A stretch of 64,000 bases of DNA from assembly GCA_963678705.1 (NCBI GenBank), contig OY783210.1:14757331-14821330 (forward strand). Reading direction: 5' to 3'. A program made the translations under genes and the position numbers. This DNA comes from Panorpa germanica. Lineage: Eukaryota; Arthropoda; Insecta; Mecoptera; Panorpidae. Each line of letters starts with the position of its first letter. The stretch's first letter is position 1. This document shows positions 56,503 through 64,000 of the stretch, piece after piece. A model generated the notes under the pieces. It was not told where the DNA came from, ran no database searches, and saw nothing but the letters and a program-made list of their open reading frames with translations.

Positions 56503-59468
56503 CTAATAAACTTCCTGTTTAGGCTGATAATGTTTATAAGTTTTTAAACACGGTAGCAAATCCAGGTTTTTCTCTTTTAACATAATATATATAGTTGGAT
56601 GAAGGATTCCATTAAATCCAGTTAGTGACGCAGTGGAATACGCCCCCATATCATAAAATCCAATCCATTCTGCAATATCTAAATTTGGGAGATGATCCAC
56701 AACAATTTTGTCAAAGCTGTCTAATGTTGGACCCCACAGCGTTGATGGAAACTTCTCTTCTAAAGGTCTTTCCTAAGTAATAATCCGAGAAATAAATGAA
56801 ATTAATCATTTAATTTGTCAGAAACATATAATGCTACATGAATATGATTGGAATGAACTGGAGATAGAGTCAGGACCGGCCCAAATTGCAGCACAAGCTC
56901 GAATAACACTTGTCAAGCCATTGATTTTCTTGAATGGTATTTTTTCCCATTAAAATGCAATGCTTTATCAACACACGAGATTCTGATTTTTTCATTATTT
57001 GAAAATTACAAAAGTAGCGTCGCTAAATCGACTGTAACTCGTAAATAAAAGGTCGGACTGTCATGAAATTTTGATACATATAGTTTGAAGGTTGGTACTA
57101 TTTAAAAATTATATGAATTTGTCCATAGTAGCGCCATCTGTAAGTCATTATACGAACTTATTGATTGGTTATGTTGCAAAAATTTACATTTTTCAAATTG
57201 TGATGTTCATTTTGTTTGTTAATATTAGCCCATGACATTGTAGCACATTGTAGTAAAAACGTAATTTAAGGTTAAGCTTTATTTGCCAATATTACCAAAC
57301 AAATAACTATCACGCTAGTCTAATTAAAGACGCATGGTGCCATGCAAAATAAGATTTTCTTGTCATGTCACATCTACAAAGAAAACATTCCAAATTTACT
57401 GGCCACTCATACCTCAGCATGGTAGATCGTTTTTCGATTCTGTAGATTCCGATTGATAAGTAAATCTTAACTATTAACTATTTTCTAACCATTAAATTTT
57501 AAAACAGTAAACGTCAAAAACCACCAAGGCCGCCATATTCCTACAAACAATTTTGATCGGAATCCAATTAGATGCGAATCGTATCACTCTGAATGGTGAT
57601 TGGAATCCTATTAGACATTAGTGAGACATTACATGAAGCTTTGGACAGCATGTCTGAAGTGACCGGAACGCTCCGTACCCCCTCTGATGCCCTTCCTAAT
57701 ACTTTCCAAACGAGGTTTGCCGAGGTGCAAGTCGTAGTACTACCACTTCTACTAAGATTTCAACATAACCACACCAACAAACGACCGTACACGAGTAGAA
57801 CACGAGCAATAACGACTTATATGCATATGCCTTTACATGCGATCAGAGATCTTCACATCAAAAATAAGTTGCAGCCATCTTGAATATACAGAATCTTCGT
57901 AAATATTCGGCTAACATGAAACTAATATTCTTGAAATCGTATAAATAAATCACACCCCTTTTATTGTTTGTTTGTGTTGATTATAATACATATATAGTGG
58001 TAAGAGATAATATGCCCTCCCGAACACTGTCCAACTACTGTCTAACCGCCATCTGATACGAGCTTACTAAGATACAACAAATTGTTTGTAGGGATGCTAT
58101 TAGCTATACTAATAATGATATTGAATTGGATATAAGAAAAGAAGAATACTAACCTTTAGTAGAAATGGAACATATTTTCTATCTTCCACCACCCCCATCA
58201 TGAAGGAGCCGAAAATCCCGTCGTTTAAATAATAATCGTTTCTTAAAAGGGAGTTGTCGTTCACATCTCTGATCTGTAAATACCAGATTTTAAAACAGTA
58301 ATGGTAAATAAGTTACCAGACATAGTGACTAAATTGATACCTCGCGTTTGGAATGAATATTGCACAGTAGGGTATAAGCTGTTCCACAAATGAAACGCCC
58401 AGGTTCAGCGATGACGGTAATCTCATTACAGTCAGGAAAATTGTCATCTAACGCTTTATTAATCACTTGCGTAATCTGAAAACGTAATAGCCGTCAACGA
58501 ACAACGATCCTGGGAATATGAAATGCATGTCCTAGGTTATAACCTTAATAAATTTGCTATCAATTGTTGAACCGTAGCCTCCACCAAGGTCCAAAAAATT
58601 GAAGTTATATCCAATGGTCTTAGCGAACTCAAATAGCTTCTTAGCTTGTGATATCCCACGGCCGTAAGCAAGGGGATCCACGGCCATGCCGCCCACGTGG
58701 AAAGCAACACCAATAACCTATCAATGTATATTAATTAAGAAAAGATTTAGAAAATATTTAATTGTCTCCAATACCTTTAATCCAAGGTCTTTAGCTTTCC
58801 TTAGAAGACGTGGTGCTTCAAAAATCGGTTCACAACCAAATTTTTCTCCCAGGGAGATGCCTGCAGCCTTGTCATCGGCGCGTATTCGGATGACTAAGCT
58901 ATTTTACAAGGTTTTAAGAGGATTTACTAAAGGATTAATTTGGGATAATATTAAAATCTATGATGCTTACTCTGCTCCTGGAAAGAATTTCTGAACTTTG
59001 TAAAGTTCCAGTTCATTATCAAATGTACTCTTTGGAACATTCTTTTCACAAGCATATTGTAAGTAGGTCTTTGGTTTTAAGGGGTTGGCAAAAATGATTC
59101 GATCAGGATGAACTCCTAGAGAAAGAATCTTACGTATTTCTGCTATTGATGCACAATCAAATCCTGCTCCTTGAGCTGCAAGCACTCTTAGAATTTCAAA
59201 TCCGTGATTACATTTGACAGCTGGAAAGGAAACAAGAAATATCAAATAATATTACAGGAATATTCTACTTATAATTTAGGCATTTACCATAAAAGGGATG
59301 AACACGTGGCATTTTTTCTAACCACGTGTTATACTTGTGGATGACGTCTTCGACTTCGAAAATATAGAAAGGCTGTTCTTCATTTTGTGATTCGATTACT
59401 GTTGCTATGACGTCATGAATATTTTCGTTTGTTTTCGAAACGATTAATTCTGGTTTCTCTAAAGTCAT
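56503..59468 (-). CDS. ornithine-decarboxylase-like protein B, catalytic Cys replaced, 417 aa
   Basis: Exons 59288-59468, 58971-59220, 58775-58898, 58544-58717, 58341-58475, 58154-58273 and 56503-56772, identical in length and phase to ODC-A. PLP residues are kept (AVKCN, HVGG, DLGGGYG, EPGR). The active-site motif is again GPTLD, and the ODC D332 position is Glu (GVVED). It differs from A in IFGSFMMGVVEDRK and VVDHLPNLDIAEW, near the substrate pocket. The last intron is enlarged to 1.4 kb by a foldback element (57538-58094). It lies just 3' of Nup43's start on the same strand, about 490 bp past its ATG side. Confidence 0.85.
57538..58094. mobile_element. MITE with CCTACAAACAATTTT ends
   Basis: TTCCTACAAACAATTTTGATC ends and the inverse AAATTGTTTGTAGGGA bound about 557 bp inside the last intron of ODC-B. 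ODC-A's matching intron lacks it. Inner frames (for example at 57593) show no family features. Confidence 0.7.
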
Positions 59469-60410
59469 TGCTGCGTTCTACTTCTTTGAGAATATCTAAA
59501 GAGGGTGTAATAAATGACATAGCCATTTAATGGTATTCAAGTCTGATGATTAGAAATTACCTTCAGCACAAATTAAAAGTTTATTAGTAATACAGTTAAA
59601 ATAGTAATACAAAAAAAAAAATCTAACAATAAACAAATAAATTTAATCATTATACCTACACCAAATTAAAGAATTGTAATAGACTAATATAGAAACTTTG
59701 TACTAATTAATTATTAATGTATAAATGTATTCACCTGGCTAAGAATTCAACAAGTGCAGTTGTAGGGTCCAGCGTTTCTAGTTTTCTGTCTGCTGGTCAG
59801 GCGTTCTTATATGTTTATAAAAAAAAAAAACGGTAACTGCGAAGAATCACTGATTTAAATTATTTGAATTTCAACCGTTATTCGGTAATCCTTGTAATAA
59901 TTTTATTTATTTACACTTATTACATTTATTATATGGGTGTTACGTATTTTAATGTTATAGACAGAGGTGCAACTAGAAATGTAAGCACCTTATGCAAGTA
60001 TGGCCGCGGGCCACTCTATTGCGTATAATGAAAAAACACAAACATTTTTCCTAATGCAAAATAAATTTAATAAGTAAACAACATAATGGGCTCCCGAAAC
60101 GTATATATTAATAAAAGCTCGGATATACAACCGAATTTTTTTTTTTAATACTCTATTAAGTAATCCAAAATTTGAGTTTACTCCAAAGTTTCCTACGGCC
60201 CTCTAATTTTCTCAATCTTTCCAGTTTTTCATTTTCTAATTTTCAAAAAATGTTAGCATTGATCACCGTAATACATATCCAAAATTTCAACTGTCTATCT
60301 TTTAGTAATTAAAAGTTATCCGAGAGGGAAAAATCCGAGGACGCTAAAAGTCTCTTCGAAAAAGAAAATTTTCACAAACTTGGAACAGTTAAATATGATT
60401 TTATTGTTTA
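59469..60410. other. ODC-B upstream region
   Basis: Intron, 5' non-coding exon and promoter copied from (or to) ODC-A: 59720-60060 matches 47120-47450. From about 60140 the sequence is shared in part with 47450-47520 and with 63040-63180. Confidence 0.55.
59735..59825 (-). promoter_or_regulatory. ODC-B promoter and 5' non-coding exon
   Basis: On the minus strand a TATA-like TATAAACATATAAGAACG precedes an exon ending CTTAGCCAG|GTGAATAC, nearly identical to the ODC-A block at 47136-47230. A short A-rich insertion lies just upstream. Confidence 0.5.
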
Positions 60411-60917
60411 AGATTTTTATTTTTAGTAGTGAAGAAAATGATAACAAATTAAGGGAAGTAAAACCATTAATTTTCAAACAAGAATTACCAGATGGAATAA
60501 ATAGAAGGCTGGAAGTAGTAATATGTAGAATCATGATAGGTCATACAAATTATATAATATATATATAATTATACCACAACCAATATGTGAACAATGCAAT
60601 AACCCACTAACAGTAAAGCATATTATTTTCCATTGCTCAAAATACTCGTCGCTCAGACAAGAATATAATACACCTGAAGAATATAGACTAATATATAAAA
60701 ACAAAGAAAATTTGAAAAACCTTATTGAATTTATAAACAAAACAAACCTAATTTCCTTATTTTAAACATATTTATAAATTGTAAATTATAAATTACAAAG
60801 GATATATTATAAATTATTGTATATGTGCTAATATAAGTGCTAATAACTTCTAAAAGTTGATGCACAAACAAAATAAATATTAAAAAAAAGAAAAAAAAAA
60901 AAAAGATTTTTATTTTT
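60411..60917 (+). mobile_element. 5'-truncated LINE with target-site duplication and poly(A)
   Basis: AGATTTTTATTTTT at 60411-60424 and 60904-60917 flanks about 480 bp that ends in an A-rich tail. The plus strand encodes the end of a reverse-transcriptase ORF with an interrupted frame: RLEVVICRIMIGHTN, then CEQCNNPLTVKHIIFHC (the CCHC knuckle typical of Jockey/I-type elements) and a stop near 60764. The uninterrupted target is preserved at about 63150-63165. Confidence 0.85.
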
Positions 60918-61589
60918 GTTTAAAGTGTTAAAAACATATTTAAAACATAACTTAATTTAAATACGATAATCAAATTATTTTTATTTTGATTTATATTTAG
61001 ATTTTTATTTATATTTAGTAATTTTTTCTTCAAAGAAATACAGTTTGGTTTGTTCTTATTTATGTATTTTATTCAATTTAGAATTTAGTATATGAATTTA
61101 GAATATAAAATTTAAAATTATAAATTTAGAATAAAATATAGTATTAAATTTAGAATTGTTGTTGTCTGTTCAGAGTGGTTGAAAATAAACTATCGTTCTG
61201 AGTTTAAAAATAGAATGAAGTAAGTACAGGTAGCACTTCCCTCTATTAGTGATTGACACCCTGTAATAAATGATTCCTTTAATATTTAACGTTTTAGCAA
61301 GTGGAACTAACAGATTTTTGGGACACTAACTAAACCCGGCTAAAAATAAATCTTATTTCCCGGGAAATCCCGTCCGGCACACTCTAGGCTCGTGAAATTC
61401 GTTTAAGACATTAAATGCCTAAATTCGTTCAAGTAATAAAATAATGATGAACTATATAGGAATTAAAATCTTTATACCTATTATCAGGTATTACATTAAA
61501 TTTATTATGTAATATATGCAGTAATTCGTGGACTTGTGCGGCTAATTCGTTCACCACCGACTGTGATAGTAATATTTATTCCAATTCAA
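60918..61589. other. AT-rich intergenic DNA
   Basis: Simple AT-rich runs (TTTAGAATTTA-type repeats at 61080-61160) and nothing coding. Confidence 0.5.
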
Positions 61590-61738
61590 GGTGACTTCGG
61601 TTGAATAGAAATTGACATTTAGTGAAATAGAGTTCGTATGGAGTTCTCACAGATTTCAAAGATTTTCATCACTAACTAAAATGTTTATATCTTTTAGCTG
61701 GCGGTATTTCCATTTCATTGAAAAAAATTGGAGGATGG
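61590..61738 (+). pseudogene. duplicated last intron and part of the last exon of gene D
   Basis: Matches 42690-42838 with few changes: GGTGACTTCGGTTGAATAG, the branch and acceptor region ATATCTTTTAG, then the exon encoding AGGISISLKKIGG before homology ends. No other gene D exons are nearby, so it is a fragment carried here by duplication. Confidence 0.88.
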
Positions 61739-62258
61739 CGAATTATGAAAAGTAAGAAAAGTATAGTCTTCTTAGTATAATTTCTTATTTTTATAATGGT
61801 AATCAACATAATTTTAAATGCTGATTTCAAATTTGGAAACCTTTTTTAGATAAGTATTTTGGTTTACGAGATATCAGCATATTGAATCTAAAATTTAATA
61901 GATATAAAAAAAATATTTTTTTTTTTGAAATCAGTAGAGAATGTTACGTTAGAATAAAACGTTAGAAAACATAACTTATTTTAAAAAATATAACAAAATA
62001 AATTTAAAAAAAAAATGTCCATGAATGTATAAAATTTTGCATAAATGCCCGAAAATAGTAGCTATGTTAATTGTAATGACGCAGTTTTATATTTTATAGC
62101 ATAGCGAACATAACTGCATTCAAAAATATCAAAGAAACGTAAATTTCTTTTTAGAAAGACATGTCCATGTATTTATAAAAGGTCGCATAAATAGTATGAA
62201 ATCGTAGATATTTAAAATGAAAGGATGCAGTTCTTTATTTTGTAGCGTAACGAATATA
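61739..62258. repeat. diverged copy of palindrome-centre and satellite-flank DNA
   Basis: 61745-61885 resembles the palindrome centre (GAAAAGTAAGAA, then CTGATTTCAAATTTG and ATAAGTATTTTGGTTTACGA), and 61985-62250 resembles satellite units (TGTCCATGAATGTAT, GGTCGCATAAAT). It joins directly to the gene D fragment. Confidence 0.7.
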
Positions 62259-62964
62259 ATGGGCTTGTGTCCTATGTCTTAATTTCTATAAAACTGTATT
62301 ATATATTGATAAAGTTGGTTACTAGAACTTCAAATGTTCAATTATTTTTTAATAACTCTTTATATTTCAGGAGATATTAACAATTAAAAAAGTCATTTTT
62401 TCTCTTTAATTATTAAAGGGATTCAACGTTAGACAACATTCCAACTGAATGTGACATCACGGTCGCTGGTTGCTATCTCTTTTATACAACAGAGCGTAAA
62501 AGAGATAGCATATTCAAGATAGAACTCTGGCAAGTTTACAGGTTACCAACATAACAGCTCATAAATCTCTGTTATATGTATTTATATATCAAAATATCAA
62601 ATATTATTTACAGCTATTTCAAGGAACAATAAGATTCCAATAATATGTCTGCCTTAGCAGGGTTAAATAAAATAAAAACTTATTATTCTTTGATTTGACT
62701 TGATTATTTCGACTACCAACAGCTACAAAACATTACCACAGCACTGACCTACTCAACAAATAACTGACGTTAAAATGCATTTCACGTCATACAAATATGG
62801 CAGACCATTTCTAGCGCTAAAACTACAATTCAAATTTTTAATTACTATATCTCCGTCAACATTTAGATATTTAATAAAATAGACATGCCAATACACATTT
62901 ATTAACATCAATTTCAATCAACAATTGAAAAATCAACCACTAAAAAATGAGGACATAAGCCCAT
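62259..62964 (-). mobile_element. MITE, ATGGGCTTGTGTCC family, copy 9
   Basis: 706 bp, the longest copy, because it carries the extra inverted repeat CTATCTCTTTTATACAAC ... AAAAGAGATAG (62472-62506). Ends ATGGGCTTGTGTCC and GGACATAAGCCCAT. It is inserted in satellite-like DNA. Confidence 0.88.
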
Positions 62965-63402
62965 TCCATCAAAAAATATCAAAGAAACGTAAATTTAAAA
63001 AAAAAATGTCTATGAATTTATGAAAGGTCATAATTGTTTTCTCTTCGAAAAAGAAAATTTTCACAAACTTCACTGGAGTTTAGAAACATATAAACTTTCA
63101 CTTGGAACATTATAATATAAGAGAACAGTTAAATATGATTTTATTGTTTAAGATTTTTATTTTTGTTTAAAGTGTTAAAAACATATATTTAATTAATAAC
63201 AAAATAATGTAGCGGCTTAAATTTTTATTAACAGTTCTTTCAAACTCTTTAAAGATTTTTAAGCTATTTTTAAAACCAAAAAAAACTAATGTATACTATT
63301 AGGATAATTCAATTATGTCTAGTTCAAAGTAATCATTTCTAAACTTGGCCCTTCTTCTATATATTATTTATATTTTATCCTCTGCTAATTTATTTGATTC
63401 TC
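62965..63402. other. spacer 3' of ODC-C
   Basis: Contains further satellite-like sequence, then 63040-63180, which matches the LINE target region at 60350-60420/60918-60950 without the LINE. 63190-63400 resembles the 3' flank of ODC-B at 56240-56500. Confidence 0.55.
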
Positions 63403-64000
63403 CTAATTAACGTGCTGTTTAGGCTGATAATGTTTATAAGTTTTTAAACACGGCAGCAAATCCAGTCTCTTCTGTTTTATCATAATATATATAGTTGGAG
63501 AAAGAATTCCATTAAATCCAGTTATTGACACAGTGGTATATGCTCCCATATCATGAAAACCAATCCATTCTCCAATATCTAAATTTGGGAGATGCTCCTC
63601 AACAATTTTATCAAAGCTGTCTAATGTTGGACCCCACAGCGTTGATGGATACTTTGCTTCTCTAGGTCTTTCCTAAATAATAATCCGAGAAATGAATGAA
63701 ATTAATCATTTAATTTGTCAGAAACATATAATGCTACATGAATATGATTGGAATGAGCTGGAGATAGAGTAAGGACCGGCCCAAATTTCAGCACAAGCTC
63801 GAATAACACTTGTCAAGCCATTGCCTTGATTGAACGGTATCTTTTCCCATTAAAAAGCAAACATTACCAATTTACTGGCCAGTCTGAGCACGGCATGGTA
63901 CTCGGATCGGCTTCTGATTCTGTTGATCTTAATAAAGCATAAATTGACAGAAACGTACTCTGTAATTATACTTGATGTTTGAACTAGAAATTTAAAAATT
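63403..64000 (-). CDS. ornithine-decarboxylase-like protein C, last exon only
   Basis: The last exon (63403-63672, 90 codons including the stop) starts after a TTTAG acceptor, as in ODC-A and ODC-B, and encodes ERPREAKYPSTLWGPTLDSF through HYQPKQHVN. The catalytic-Cys position is again Leu. The remaining exons should lie beyond 64000; 63673-64000 is the start of the intron and resembles that of ODC-B. It shows a third paralogue in the same orientation. Confidence 0.85.

Noticed and set aside
57593-57883. 96-codon frame in the ODC-B intron
   Set aside because: Lies inside a foldback element, with no family features.
58686-58994. 102-codon plus-strand frame
   Set aside because: Antisense of two ODC-B exons and the intron between them.
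1-64000. tRNA or rRNA genes
   Set aside because: No cloverleaf-like arms with a GGTTCRANNCC box and no rRNA-like stretch were seen by eye; tRNAscan would settle it.

Overview
The window is AT-rich animal nuclear DNA, very probably from an insect. Genes are split by short AT-rich GT-AG introns, the proteins are animal-type (Nup43, UQCR11, prolyl carboxypeptidase, trypsin-like proteases, THAP and p62-like factors), and most of the rest is mariner, LINE and MITE debris. I cannot name the order or species. All gene models are hand-built from reading frames, splice sites and intron phases; none has been checked against transcripts or databases.

Layout. 1-409: 3' end of a gamma-glutamylaminecyclotransferase-like gene. 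1.5-3.1 kb: a THAP-domain gene derived from a P-element-like transposase whose catalytic core is gone. 3.8-4.6 kb: three single-pass microproteins, one resembling PIGBOS1. 4.7-6.2 kb, minus strand: two UQCR11 paralogues. 6.6-8.3 kb, minus: a complete S28 prolyl carboxypeptidase. 9.0-15.2 kb, minus: S1 protease exons that read best as one gene, with a catalytically dead protease domain followed by an intact trypsin domain.

18.3-42.9 kb, plus strand: four related genes, A to D. A, B and C have an N-terminal PB1 domain and a ZZ zinc finger like p62/sequestosome-1, but no recognisable UBA domain, and long disordered tails. D has no ZZ finger and instead carries three tandem PB1-like repeats, each split by an intron at the same place and phase as the PB1 of A to C. 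This local family is the most interesting feature and may be an undescribed p62-like scaffold cluster.

44.7 kb to the end: three ornithine-decarboxylase-like paralogues on the minus strand (the third runs off the window), all with Leu where ODC has its catalytic Cys. Between the first and second lies a palindrome of about 7.7 kb. Its right arm holds the 3' part of a complete Nup43 gene; its left arm holds an inverted copy of the same exons; 146-bp tandem repeats flank the centre.

Mobile DNA includes nine copies of a roughly 430-710 bp MITE with ATGGGCTTGTGTCC ends, a deleted mariner with ~110-bp inverted repeats, two 5'-truncated LINEs with target-site duplications, antisense LINE tails and three smaller foldback families. 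I saw no tRNA, rRNA, CRISPR array or bacterial-type operon.
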